In this document: positions 35,383 through 44,558 of the stretch, in pieces
How the letters are laid out: the number at the start of each line of letters is the position of its first letter
Position numbering within the stretch: position 1 is the stretch's first letter
Assembly (NCBI RefSeq): GCF_900096995.1
Contig: NZ_OANT01000011.1
Coordinates: forward strand, 29,174 to 93,173
Reading direction: 5' to 3'
Length of the DNA: 64,000 bases
From: Acinetobacter puyangensis
Lineage (GTDB): Bacteria; Pseudomonadota; Gammaproteobacteria; Pseudomonadales; Moraxellaceae
Notes under the pieces: generated by a model
The model's input: the letters and a program-made list of their open reading frames with translations, nothing else
Database searches by the model: none
Told to the model about the DNA's origin: nothing
Program-made: the position numbers and the translations under genes

Positions 35383-37023
35383 ATGACTGAGCGTGTCAAT
35401 GTAGGCGAAGCCATTGCTCGAGTGTTGGAACAACATCAGGTCGAGAGTATTTATGGTGTCATTTCTATTCATAATTTACCGATTGCCGATGCTGTAGGGC
35501 GTCGTGAAAAAATCCGTTTTGTCGCAGCACGTGGCGAAGCCGGCAGTGTCACCATGGCCGATGCACATGCCCGTTTTAAAGGTTTAGGTGTGGCATTAAC
35601 CAGTACTGGTGCTGGGGCAGGTAATGCCATTGGTGCATTGATTGAATCGATGAATGCGGCAAGCCCGGTATTACATCTTACCGGTCAAGTCGAACGGGAA
35701 TATCTGGATCGTGATGCCAGTTTTATCCATGAAACCAAAGATCAGCTGACTTTTTTAAAAGCATCAAGCAAAGCTGCATTTCGCATCACCAGCCCGGATC
35801 AGGCTGTGGGTATTATCCGTGAGGCAATTCGGGTGGCGACCACTGTGCCTATGGGTCCGGTGAGTGTTGAGATTCCAATTGATGTACAAGCCGCAGAAAT
35901 TGATTTACCGCAAAATTTGGGGCCTGTACACGCATTGCAACTACCCTCTGTTTCAGCATCAGAAATCAATTTGCTGAGTGAGGAAATTAAAAAAGCACAA
36001 CGTCCAATTTTCTGGATAGGTGGCGGTGCATTGCATTGTGTGGATGAAATTCGTGCTATTGCGGATTTGGGAATTCCAGTGGTGTCCTCGACCCATGGTC
36101 GTGGCATTCTTGCTGATGAGCATCCACGTACTTTAGGTGCATTTCACAATTCTGCGGCAGTTGAAAAACTGTTGGCTGATGCGGATTTAATGGTGGTGGT
36201 CGGTTCTCGTTTACGCAGCAATGAAACCAAAACCTATTCACTCAAATTTCCGGATAATCTGATTCAGATTGATGCTAATCCTGTGGCGCAACAACGTAAT
36301 TATAAAGTGCGTCAGTTTATTGCAGGCGATGCCAAGGCGGTTTTACAGTCTACGTTGGCGCAATTACAAGGCATCAGTAAAATTGATTCAGCTTATGATG
36401 CCGCTATCACGGCAGCCAGACAAGCTGCGATCGAAGCATTAACAACACAACTGGATCAATATAGCCTGATTTGTCAGCATTTAAGAGCTGCTTTACCGCA
36501 AGATGGCATTCTGGTACGTGATATCACCATGTCTGGCAGTACTTGGGGCAGCCGTTTATTTCCGGTACAACAACCCAATCAGAATATCCATTCCCTTGCT
36601 GGGGCAATCGGTCTGGGGCTGGCGATGGCCATTGGTACATCCATTGCAAATCCAGACAAAAAAGTGGTCGGTCTGGTCGGTGATGGTGGTCTTGCACTGG
36701 GTGTCGGTGAAATTGCCACCATGGTGCAGGAAGGTACCAATCTGGTGTTAATGATTATGAATGATGGCGGTTATGGCGTTATGCGGGGTATCCAGAATAA
36801 TTATTTTGGTGGTCGTCAGTATTTCAATGAATTGCATGCACCCGATTTTAAAATGCTGGGTGAAGCAATGGGCGCAAAAAGCTGGCGTGTATCCAGTGCT
36901 GACGAATTCAAAACAGTGATTCAGGAAGCAGTGGCATGGCAAGGTCCGAGTGTGATTGAGCTGGATATGAATGCGATTGGTCCGTTGAAATTTGCCGGAC
37001 CACCGCAGAAAAAACTGTATTAA
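35383..37023 (+). CDS. Thiamine-diphosphate-dependent enzyme (2-oxo acid decarboxylase/acetolactate-synthase-like)
   Basis: A 546-residue ThDP enzyme with the three-domain layout of acetolactate synthase and benzoylformate decarboxylase. The cofactor-activating Glu is in ARGEAGSV (about residue 51). The ThDP/Mg motif GDGGLALGVGEIATM ends about 27 residues later in MNDGGYGV. In this operon a 2-oxo acid decarboxylation feeding the adjacent aldehyde dehydrogenase is the simplest reading. It is the last gene of the tight operon; two hairpins follow. Confidence 0.87.
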   Translation: MTERVNVGEAIARVLEQHQVESIYGVISIHNLPIADAVGRREKIRFVAARGEAGSVTMADAHARFKGLGVALTSTGAGAGNAIGALIESMNAASPVLHLTGQVEREYLDRDASFIHETKDQLTFLKASSKAAFRITSPDQAVGIIREAIRVATTVPMGPVSVEIPIDVQAAEIDLPQNLGPVHALQLPSVSASEINLLSEEIKKAQRPIFWIGGGALHCVDEIRAIADLGIPVVSSTHGRGILADEHPRTLGAFHNSAAVEKLLADADLMVVVGSRLRSNETKTYSLKFPDNLIQIDANPVAQQRNYKVRQFIAGDAKAVLQSTLAQLQGISKIDSAYDAAITAARQAAIEALTTQLDQYSLICQHLRAALPQDGILVRDITMSGSTWGSRLFPVQQPNQNIHSLAGAIGLGLAMAIGTSIANPDKKVVGLVGDGGLALGVGEIATMVQEGTNLVLMIMNDGGYGVMRGIQNNYFGGRQYFNELHAPDFKMLGEAMGAKSWRVSSADEFKTVIQEAVAWQGPSVIELDMNAIGPLKFAGPPQKKLY

Positions 37024-37074
37024 TTCACTGTGCAGTGAATGTCTAAACCTCTCTGATTCTTTCTGTTAGAGAGG
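37023..37074 (+). terminator. Double hairpin after the ThDP-enzyme gene
   Basis: ATTCACTG (37023-37030) and CAGTGAAT (37033-37040) form a tight stem on the stop codon. CCTCTCT (37048-37054) with AGAGAGG (37068-37074) forms a second. Neither has a long U-tract. Together they suggest the end of the main operon or processing before the aspartase gene. Confidence 0.5.
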
Positions 37075-37204
37075 ACTTACTCTCCTTATTTAAGGCGGCC
37101 TTAAGCAACGCAGGGGAGAGTTGTACCCAAAATTTGTGTGATATCCCTTTAGTGTGATTAGGGGGCTTTTTGATTATGTAGCTTCATGATGTAAAGGTGA
37201 ACAG

Positions 37205-38635
37205 ATGAGCAGTCGGCGAGAACATGATTTACTCGGTGAACGAGAAATTCCAGCGGATGCCTATTATGGCATTCATACACAACGTGCTTTAGATAATTTC
37301 CAGATTTCCCAGCAACAGATTGGCCAGAATCATTTATTCATTAAAGCACTGGCTCAGGTGAAACAGGCATCTGCCCTGACCAATTATGATTATCATAAAA
37401 TCAGTAAATTCCAGTGTGATGCGATTTTATATGCCTGCAAGAAAATAATTGATCAACCACAACAGTGGCAACATGTTTTTCCACTGGATATTTATCAGGG
37501 TGGCGCTGGTACGTCGATTAACATGAACTGTAATGAGGTGATTGCCAATATTGCCTTGAAGCATCTGGGGTATGAGAAAGGTCGCTACGATATTATCCAT
37601 CCTAACGATGTGGTAAATAAATCACAATCAACCAATGATGTTTACCCCACTGCTTTAAGATTATCGCTGTATTATCAAATTGATGAACTGATTATCAGCT
37701 TAAATCATATTATTAAAAGTATTGATAAAAAATCTAGAGAATTTAAATCGGTCATTAAAATGGGCCGTACCCAGTTGCAGGATGCGGTCCCTATGACACT
37801 GGGACAGGAATTTAAAGCCTATGCCACTTTGCTCAGAGAAGATCGGACACTTATCCAAAAATTAAGACCGCTATTGCTTGAAGTTAATCTGGGTGCAACC
37901 GCGATTGGCACAGGCGTCAATACAGGTACTGGTTATGCAGGACAGGCTGTACAACATCTGAAAAAAATTACCGGATTAGAATTAAAAGGGGCTTCAGATT
38001 ATATCGAAGCAACCAGTGATTGTGGGGTATTTATCCTAATTTCAAGTTGTTTAAAACGTTTGGCTTGTAAACTTTCCAAAATTTGTAATGACTTACGTTT
38101 GCTGTCTTCCGGCCCGCGAACTGGCTTAAATGAAATTAATTTGCCGCAGTTACAAGCCGGATCATCGATTATGCCAGCCAAAGTGAATCCAGTGATTCCA
38201 GAGGTGGTGAATCAAATCGCCTTTAAAGTGATTGGGAATGATATGACCGTGACCATGGCCGCAGAAGCTGGGCAATTACAGCTCAATGTCATGGAGCCAG
38301 TCATTGCAGCATGTATGAATGAATCACTGTCGTTACTGTGCAAAGCCATTGAGAGTCTGGATCAAAAATGTATTCAGGGCATTAGCGCAAATGCCAAACA
38401 ATGTCATGCGGCCGTATTAAACAGTATTGGCATTATTACCTTACTTGATCCTATTCTGGGACATGAATGCTGTGATCTGATTGGTAAACAATGCATTGCC
38501 GAAAATAAAACTGTGCCCGAAGTCGTACTTGAGAAAAAATTGTTGACACAGCAGCAGCTTAACGAGATTTTTTCTGTTCAGAATCTGGTATCCGATGATG
38601 CATATTGTCGTGTACTAAAACCCATCGCCATCTAA
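37205..38635 (+). CDS. aspA: Aspartate ammonia-lyase (aspartase/fumarase superfamily)
   Basis: A 476-residue lyase interconverting aspartate with fumarate and ammonia. The signature GSSIMPAKVNP with the catalytic serine is at about residues 319-329. GRTQLQDAVPMTLGQEF and the N-terminal REHDLLGEREIPADAYYGIHT are those of aspartases. It starts 181 bases after the ThDP gene and may have its own promoter. Its presence after an aspartate-dehydrogenase-like gene hints that aspartate is a pathway intermediate or co-product, but it could also be the housekeeping gene. Confidence 0.88.
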   Translation: MSSRREHDLLGEREIPADAYYGIHTQRALDNFQISQQQIGQNHLFIKALAQVKQASALTNYDYHKISKFQCDAILYACKKIIDQPQQWQHVFPLDIYQGGAGTSINMNCNEVIANIALKHLGYEKGRYDIIHPNDVVNKSQSTNDVYPTALRLSLYYQIDELIISLNHIIKSIDKKSREFKSVIKMGRTQLQDAVPMTLGQEFKAYATLLREDRTLIQKLRPLLLEVNLGATAIGTGVNTGTGYAGQAVQHLKKITGLELKGASDYIEATSDCGVFILISSCLKRLACKLSKICNDLRLLSSGPRTGLNEINLPQLQAGSSIMPAKVNPVIPEVVNQIAFKVIGNDMTVTMAAEAGQLQLNVMEPVIAACMNESLSLLCKAIESLDQKCIQGISANAKQCHAAVLNSIGIITLLDPILGHECCDLIGKQCIAENKTVPEVVLEKKLLTQQQLNEIFSVQNLVSDDAYCRVLKPIAI

Positions 38636-38666
38636 ATTTTTTTAACCGAAATTTTGTAAAAACAAA

Positions 38667-38682
38667 GTTTCATATATAAAAC
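38667..38682. promoter_or_regulatory. Candidate IclR operator 3 (porin side)
   Basis: GTTTCATATATAAAAC, differing from the operator at 24861 in two positions and sharing its palindromic frame. It lies 48 bases before the porin start. This suggests joint control with the catabolic operon. Confidence 0.5.
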
Positions 38683-38730
38683 AAGTCAAAGCCTTGGGGT
38701 ATGAAAGGGTGAGTAGCGAGGAGTATTGCA

Positions 38731-39927
38731 ATGAAAAAATTGAGCAGACCATTCATGGTTTTTAGTGCATTGATGAGTACCTTGTCATTCAATGCGGTAG
38801 CAGCAGATTCGTTTTTGGAGTGGAAAAATGATGATGGTAGTCAATCGTTGAAATTAGGCGGAGTCGTGCGTTTTAACCATCGTTATGAAAGTTGGGGTGG
38901 TGAAAACGATGGTGCAGGTAAAACGCATTTTGATATTTTTCGGGTAGATCTCAAAGGTAAATATGATGATTTTTATCTTAATTCCAGCTATATCTTGCAG
39001 GATCAAGAATACACGTCAATTGAAAAAGCCTATGTCGGCTATAACTTTAATCAAAATAATAGTATAGAAGCAGGATTTGTTTATAAACCTTTTGCCATTT
39101 ATCCCTATCCACAAAATGGCTGGACTTACCATATCCCTTTTTTCTTGGGCTATGGTAACAATGTTGCACCGGGATTAAACTGGAATTATGTGGATCAGGA
39201 CTGGGATGTTCGTCTGGGTTATTATCCGCGTATGTTGGCGACGGATTTGCGTTATTCGCCGGAAAGTGCAACCTATGATGATTTGACAGAAAATGCTTTT
39301 GCCCCTCAAAAAGGCTATCAGAATGAAAAGCAAAATCAGGTCAATGCCCGTATTGTGAAAAAATTCGATACCGAGGTGGGTAAACAGGAAGTCGGGTTAT
39401 CCGGTGCAGTTTCTCAACTACATAATAAAACCACCGATAAAAATGGTAAATATTATGCACTGGGTGCACATGCCAATAGCAATATTGATCGCTGGAACCT
39501 ACAGGGTTCGGTTATTCACTATAAATATGATGCCAAAAATCCTGAAGGTGTCGATGGCGATATGACCTTAATGGGTGTCAATGGATTAACGCCTGCGTAT
39601 TTCATTGCCTCTGAAGGCACAATCTCCAGTTTAAATGTGGCTTATACTTTGCCAGTAAAGGATTTTGGCAAACTAAAAGCAATTAAATTCTATAATGATT
39701 ATAGTTATCTGGATAAAAAACGTCACGACTGGTCTGCTTCGCAAATGAATACGACGGGTATGATGTTTATCGCCAATCCATTCTTGGTATGGGCAGATTA
39801 TACCTGGGGCAAAAATGCCAATATTATTGGCGGGGCGACCAATAGTACCGGTTTTACCAGTACCAGCTCGATGAATAGTGATAAATGGCTATATCGAATT
39901 AATGTAAATTTTGGTTTTACTTGGTAG
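38731..39927 (+). CDS. Outer-membrane porin of the catabolic locus
   Basis: A 398-residue protein with a signal peptide ending near residue 24 (NAVAA). The rest is a beta-barrel rich in alternating hydrophobic strands and aromatic girdles (LKLGGVVRFNHRYES, then FRVDLKGKYDDFYL, ending INVNFGFTW). The family resembles phosphate-selective or DcaP-like porins; the substrate is not readable. GAGGAG precedes the ATG. Its promoter region carries the shared IclR-type palindrome, so it probably admits the operon's substrate across the outer membrane. Confidence 0.83.
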   Translation: MKKLSRPFMVFSALMSTLSFNAVAADSFLEWKNDDGSQSLKLGGVVRFNHRYESWGGENDGAGKTHFDIFRVDLKGKYDDFYLNSSYILQDQEYTSIEKAYVGYNFNQNNSIEAGFVYKPFAIYPYPQNGWTYHIPFFLGYGNNVAPGLNWNYVDQDWDVRLGYYPRMLATDLRYSPESATYDDLTENAFAPQKGYQNEKQNQVNARIVKKFDTEVGKQEVGLSGAVSQLHNKTTDKNGKYYALGAHANSNIDRWNLQGSVIHYKYDAKNPEGVDGDMTLMGVNGLTPAYFIASEGTISSLNVAYTLPVKDFGKLKAIKFYNDYSYLDKKRHDWSASQMNTTGMMFIANPFLVWADYTWGKNANIIGGATNSTGFTSTSSMNSDKWLYRINVNFGFTW

Positions 39928-40171
39928 TAGCGGCATATGAGCAGACATTTTTTATGATGGTCTGCTTTGATTCAAAAAGTGTTTGTAGAAACCTTGATCT
40001 CTATGGATAGAGGAATTGAAATGATGGTTAAATGAATTATCAGGCATGTCACGATTTAAAATATGTGTTGGTTGTCTTCTGATTGCTGGAGACGGCCAAC
40101 ATATCTTACAACAACACGGTTATAAAATTTTTTGCTGACATAAAGAACAACATTGTATATAAATTTTCAAT
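39928..40171. other. Intergenic region with two hairpins
   Basis: AGCAGAC (39940-39946) pairs with GTCTGCT (39960-39966), a likely terminator for the porin. A longer imperfect hairpin follows (ATATGTGTTGG near 40061 with CCAACATAT near 40096-40104). Nothing else recognised before the Fur-like site. Confidence 0.45.
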
Positions 40172-40190
40172 TGCATATAATTCTCATTAA
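40172..40190. promoter_or_regulatory. Fur-like box before the second FecI gene
   Basis: TGCATATAATTCTCATTAA, an acceptable match to the ATAATnnTCATT form of Fur boxes, 28 bases before the sigma-factor start. It is weaker than the site controlling the first FecI gene. Confidence 0.5.
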
Positions 40191-40218
40191 ATTTCACATT
40201 CACTCTATCCATGTCAAG

Positions 40219-40740
40219 ATGAAGAACAATCCATTGATTGAGGCACTGGTCACGTATCATGACGATCTTGTTGATTATATTAGCTATCGTTTTGGTGATC
40301 GCCAATTTGCGCAGGAAGTGGTACAAGAAACCTGTATTCGGGTCTTACAAAAAACCATACAACCGGAGGAAATTCAAAGCCCAATGGCTTTTTTACGCAC
40401 CATTTGTTTGCGTGTTGCCATTGATTTTTACCGTAAAGAAAAGCATGTGCACAAATGGATGGATTTTTGTCAGGAGCCACAAGATTATGTGGGATCACAT
40501 CAAAAAACACTCACTTCACCAGAACTACAATTTGCCAAACAGCAACGAGAACAAATTCTGCTGCTAACCATTCAGCAATTGCCTGAGAATTGTCGCGATA
40601 TTTTTATTTTGACCCAGCTTTATCATTATTCGCAACATGAAGTGGCAGAACATCTGAATTTATCCAGAGGCATGGTGGCACGTTATTTGGCAAAAGCCTT
40701 TAAAATCATGTTACCTATTTTGCTGGTGCATGATGAATAA
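40219..40740 (+). CDS. Second FecI-like ECF sigma factor
   Basis: A 173-residue iron-type ECF sigma factor. Region 2 is around FAQEVVQETCIRVLQ and region 4 around YHYSQHEVAEHLNLSRGMVARY. ATG 40219 (MKNNPLIEAL) is preferred over an ATG at 40153, which would place the Fur-like site inside the gene. It overlaps the following FecR-like gene by 11 bases. With 40730 and 41830 it forms a complete sigma/anti-sigma/receptor signalling set. Confidence 0.9.
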   Translation: MKNNPLIEALVTYHDDLVDYISYRFGDRQFAQEVVQETCIRVLQKTIQPEEIQSPMAFLRTICLRVAIDFYRKEKHVHKWMDFCQEPQDYVGSHQKTLTSPELQFAKQQREQILLLTIQQLPENCRDIFILTQLYHYSQHEVAEHLNLSRGMVARYLAKAFKIMLPILLVHDE

Positions 40741-41644
40741 TCAACAACAACCTGAGCATGAACAACAACAGGATTCGGAACGGGTCAAAAAGCAAAGACA
40801 GATACAACAAGCTTTGGAACCTTTTGAAGATGCACTGATTGCACAACTCCCTAAACCTGAAGATATTATTCAGGCTGCTTTAGAGCGACAGAAAAAACAG
40901 CGGCAGCATCAGAAAAAGATTTTATCGCTGCTTGTTTTGGCAACATTGGGTGGAATATGCTGGTGGAATCCGGTGTATGAACAGCATCTGTTAAGTACAG
41001 AAGTCGGTGAGCAAAAAGATTATGTTCTATCGGATGGCAGTCGAGTTCAACTCAATACTGCTACACAATTACAGGTTGCTTATCGCTTATTTTCCAGAAC
41101 CATTCAGTTACAGCAAGGTGAAGCAACCTTCCATGTGCAACATGCGGCATGGCATCACTGGTTGCCGTGGGCAGAGCGTGATTTCAACGTTCAGGCAGGT
41201 GATATTCGTATTGAAGATATTGGCACCATCTTTAATGTGCGTAAACTGGCACAATATGATGCACAAATCGCAGTGGTGCAGGGACAAGTTCGGGTCTGGT
41301 CGGCGGATCAACAACAGTCTACAATTTTAATGACGGGGCAGAGTATCTCGACTGTACAAGGACAATTTGCGGCTTCACAACAGATACAGGATGTACAGCG
41401 GTTGATTGCCTGGCAAAAAGGATATTACTATTTTAATAATCAGAGGCTGGCTGATGTGTTGGCCGAATTAAAACGTTATGGTGATTTACCGGTAAGCATT
41501 CAATCTGATGAATTGGCGAAATTACGAATTTCTGGTCAGGCCGATTTAACTCAGCGCATGCAACTAATACGTGCGTTACCAAGTTTTGCACCTGTTAAAC
41601 TTGTTGAACAGGATGATGGTTCGATGGTGATTGCGAAGAAATAG
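40730..41644 (+). CDS. Second FecR-family anti-sigma regulator
   Basis: A 304-residue FecR homologue. The cytoplasmic part is unusually Q-rich (residues 3-40) and lacks the usual long DUF4880 region. One membrane span (ILSLLVLATLGGICWW) lies at about residues 64-80. The periplasmic FecR domain includes VLSDGSRVQLNTATQLQVAY and IEDIGTIFNVRK. The C-terminal STN-like part ends VKLVEQDDGSMVIAKK. It is coupled to the sigma gene by overlap; partner receptor at 41830. Confidence 0.9.
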   Translation: MMNNQQQPEHEQQQDSERVKKQRQIQQALEPFEDALIAQLPKPEDIIQAALERQKKQRQHQKKILSLLVLATLGGICWWNPVYEQHLLSTEVGEQKDYVLSDGSRVQLNTATQLQVAYRLFSRTIQLQQGEATFHVQHAAWHHWLPWAERDFNVQAGDIRIEDIGTIFNVRKLAQYDAQIAVVQGQVRVWSADQQQSTILMTGQSISTVQGQFAASQQIQDVQRLIAWQKGYYYFNNQRLADVLAELKRYGDLPVSIQSDELAKLRISGQADLTQRMQLIRALPSFAPVKLVEQDDGSMVIAKK

Positions 41645-41829
41645 AGATAAATTTACAAGAAATTACATTTTTGCTTGAGCTTTTTTAGTGTTTCAAACGT
41701 CATATAGCGTGATAAAGAAAAAAAATTAAAAATATTTTAAAAAGTGGTGTACAACTTTTATTTCCGAAACGACATACAGGATACAGGCACAAAAAATTGT
41801 GTAAAAAGTCGAATTTTGGGGAAAAATCA

Positions 41830-44244
41830 ATGATCAAACATAAAACGAATTTGCGTTTAAAACGTATCACTTTAATATTGGCCTCTGCATTGTATGCGGG
41901 CGCAGTCTTTGCGGAAACAATCTATGCTATACAGATTCCGGCACAACGTCTGGACTTGGCATTACAAAGTCTGGCACAGCAAAGTGGTACACAGATTTTA
42001 TTTGTGACGAAAGCTGTAAATAATTATCAGTCAGAAACATTGAATCAAGAGCTCACTGTTGAACAAGCACTACAACAACTTTTAAAAGGCAAAAATTTAC
42101 AGATTAAAAAGATTGGTGAAAATAAATTTTCGATTGTAGAGGGAATACCTCAAGCTCGTAATATGGGGCAGCTAAAACCGATTGATGTGAATGCATCAGG
42201 AAGAGCAAGCCGTGATGCAAATGCAGTGCAGTTGCCGGCGATAACAGTGGTTGCAGAAGAAGAAAGTTATGTTGCTAGAAAGGTAAGCATTGGAAAAACT
42301 GAACAAAGTTTAAAAGAAATTCCTCAGTCTGTATCTGTTATGACCCAAAAGCAAATAGAAGATCAAGGATTTACTAGTATTGCCAAAGCTTTAAATCAAG
42401 CAACAGGGGTCACTACGACAGGTGAAATAGGACGAGAATTATATCAAATTAGATTTGCGGCAGCCAATACACAAGTCAATGGCGTATCATGGTCAGAAAG
42501 TCCATCTAATGAAGATCCAGCACTCTTTGAAAGGATTGAAATTTTAAAAGGTCCAACAAGTTTATTAACGGGTAGTGGCGAACCTAGTGGATCAATCAAT
42601 TTTGTGCGGAAAAGACCAACTTTAAATGCTCAAGGTTCTGCTGCAATTTCAGGTGGTTCATGGGGCAGCTATCGTTCTGAATTTGATGTGAGTAGTCCAT
42701 TCAATCAAGATGGGAGTTTACGTGGTCGCTTGGTCGCTGTACAAAATAGTCAGGGGAAACACTATGACCACGCTAAAAATGATGAAAAAACTACCGTATA
42801 CGGTGTGGTTGAATATGATATTGTGGAAAATGCAACATTAGGGCTTTCTTCAACTTATGTGAAAGAGCGCTATATAAACAACTGGGGATTGCCATTTAAT
42901 CACTTAGGACAAGTTCCAAATAGAAATGCTTTTGTAGGTTACAACAAATATTCAGATAAAGAACAAATAGATTTAGCACTAGATTTCCAATATAAATTTG
43001 ATAACGATTGGGTAGGTAAAATTTCTTTTAACCATCGTGAACTTGAAAATCAATATTACGGACTTTTTGCTTTTTCTAAATTAGATATTAATGGTAAGGC
43101 AGATGTTGGATTGGGTTATATTGATTGGGATCGAACTGAGAAAAATTATGATATTCATTTTTCAGGTCCTATTCATGTATTTGATCGAGAGCATAAATTA
43201 TTGATTGGTTATAATGTTTCTGAAGATCATGATTTATATGGTAATATCTATGCTTATCCGACTCAGGTTGATGTATTAAACCAGCATGATTATTCCAGTA
43301 TTGTAAATAAAAGCATTAACAGTACAGCCTATAACTTAAACAAAAAAAGTGGGTTTTATATATCAGCACAGATCAGGATTCTTGATCCTCTGACTTTAAC
43401 ACTTGGTGGTCGATTGTCGGACTATAAGCCGAAAAGTAGAACTATTGCTGAAACAACGACAGCATGGATTGAAGGTACGGCAAAAGTAAAAAATGAGTTT
43501 ACACCTTATGTAGGTTTGGTGTGGGACTTAAACGAGCAGTTTACTTGGTATGCTAGTTATGCAGAGTCTTTCGTCCCTCAGACATCACAAAATTATTTAG
43601 GTGAAGCACTTGACCCTCGTATAGGCTGGCAAATTGAAACAGGTGTTAAAGCTGATTTTTTAGATGGTGATTTAAATGTAACTGCTGCGATTTTCCAAAT
43701 TCGGGATAGAAATCGTGGCGTGATTGATCCTTTGCATACAGGTTGTCCAGGTCGGGGAGGAATATGTTATCAAGCTGCTGGAGAAGTACAATCCCGAGGT
43801 GTTGAATTAGAGATCACAGGCAAGCCAACCCCGAATTGGAGTTTGATAACAGGCTATACTTACAATAATTTGGAGTATCTCAATGATAGTAATAGTTCAA
43901 ATGTAGGAAAACGTTTTTCACCAGATGTCATTCCAGAGCAAACGTTTAAATTGTGGTCAGTTTATCAATTTGATAAAAGTATTTTAGCAGGAATGTTAGA
44001 TGGGATGGATATAGGAGTTGGTGTACAAGCACAAAGTGATGTATATACCACGGATATTAAACAAAGTGGTTATGCAACTGTGAATGCTCGTATTGGATAT
44101 CAAATTAATCCGAATTGGCAAATTTCACTACAAGGGAATAATCTCTTCGATACGTCTTATTTATATTATCCTGGATATGCAAGTTACTACAACATCTACG
44201 GTGAACCGCGTAATTTCTTACTGACGTTACGTGCGAAATATTAA
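41830..44244 (+). CDS. Second TonB-dependent siderophore receptor with STN domain
   Basis: An 804-residue FpvA-type transducer receptor. The signal peptide ends near AVFA (about residue 28). The STN domain follows (IPAQRLDLALQSLAQQSGTQ), then a TonB box in LPAITVVAEEE, the plug (LKEIPQSVSVMTQKQIEDQ; ERIEILKGPTSLLTGSGEPS) and the barrel. The C-terminus LLTLRAKY ends in an aromatic residue. ATG 41830 has GGGGA upstream; an ATG at 41797 is in frame but unsupported. It probably imports a ferric siderophore; the ligand is unknown. Confidence 0.93.
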   Translation: MIKHKTNLRLKRITLILASALYAGAVFAETIYAIQIPAQRLDLALQSLAQQSGTQILFVTKAVNNYQSETLNQELTVEQALQQLLKGKNLQIKKIGENKFSIVEGIPQARNMGQLKPIDVNASGRASRDANAVQLPAITVVAEEESYVARKVSIGKTEQSLKEIPQSVSVMTQKQIEDQGFTSIAKALNQATGVTTTGEIGRELYQIRFAAANTQVNGVSWSESPSNEDPALFERIEILKGPTSLLTGSGEPSGSINFVRKRPTLNAQGSAAISGGSWGSYRSEFDVSSPFNQDGSLRGRLVAVQNSQGKHYDHAKNDEKTTVYGVVEYDIVENATLGLSSTYVKERYINNWGLPFNHLGQVPNRNAFVGYNKYSDKEQIDLALDFQYKFDNDWVGKISFNHRELENQYYGLFAFSKLDINGKADVGLGYIDWDRTEKNYDIHFSGPIHVFDREHKLLIGYNVSEDHDLYGNIYAYPTQVDVLNQHDYSSIVNKSINSTAYNLNKKSGFYISAQIRILDPLTLTLGGRLSDYKPKSRTIAETTTAWIEGTAKVKNEFTPYVGLVWDLNEQFTWYASYAESFVPQTSQNYLGEALDPRIGWQIETGVKADFLDGDLNVTAAIFQIRDRNRGVIDPLHTGCPGRGGICYQAAGEVQSRGVELEITGKPTPNWSLITGYTYNNLEYLNDSNSSNVGKRFSPDVIPEQTFKLWSVYQFDKSILAGMLDGMDIGVGVQAQSDVYTTDIKQSGYATVNARIGYQINPNWQISLQGNNLFDTSYLYYPGYASYYNIYGEPRNFLLTLRAKY

Positions 44245-44558
44245 ATTTGAATCTGCTGATGTAAAGCACCATTTTCGGATAGTGCTTTAAAATACTTTTT
44301 TACAAAAGTTAACACAAATTTATGAGCTTTTTTTCAATCTCATTCGTCTTAGTATATAGAAACAGGAAATTTTTAATTAAATACCTTGCTTATAGTAGGA
44401 CTGTTAATTTCCACCAAAATTGGATTCGTCATGCCGGACTTGAGAGATGTATCTCGCAAGGAGCGTCCAGTACGGTAACCGTGCTTTATTCTATACTAAT
44501 TTCTGACCCCATTTTGACTAAAAGGATATACGACATACCCTAATTAATACATGCACGT
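44245..44558. other. Plastic spacer with repeat copies
   Basis: No gene. It contains direct repeat A (44324-44370) and a degenerate piece (about 44410-44475) of the dispersed repeat seen at 20105-20289. A roughly 73-residue open frame here is not supported as a gene. Confidence 0.5.
44324..44370 (+). repeat. 47-bp direct repeat A
   Basis: Begins GAGCTTTTTTTCAATCTC and ends AGAAACAGGAAAT. It is matched at 45953-45998 in the same orientation with one length difference and a few substitutions. The pair brackets the toxin-antitoxin segment. Confidence 0.7.

Noticed and set aside
44322..44543. A 73-residue plus-strand frame after the second receptor
   Set aside because: It runs across direct repeat A and a dispersed-repeat fragment, lacks a ribosome-binding site and matches nothing known.
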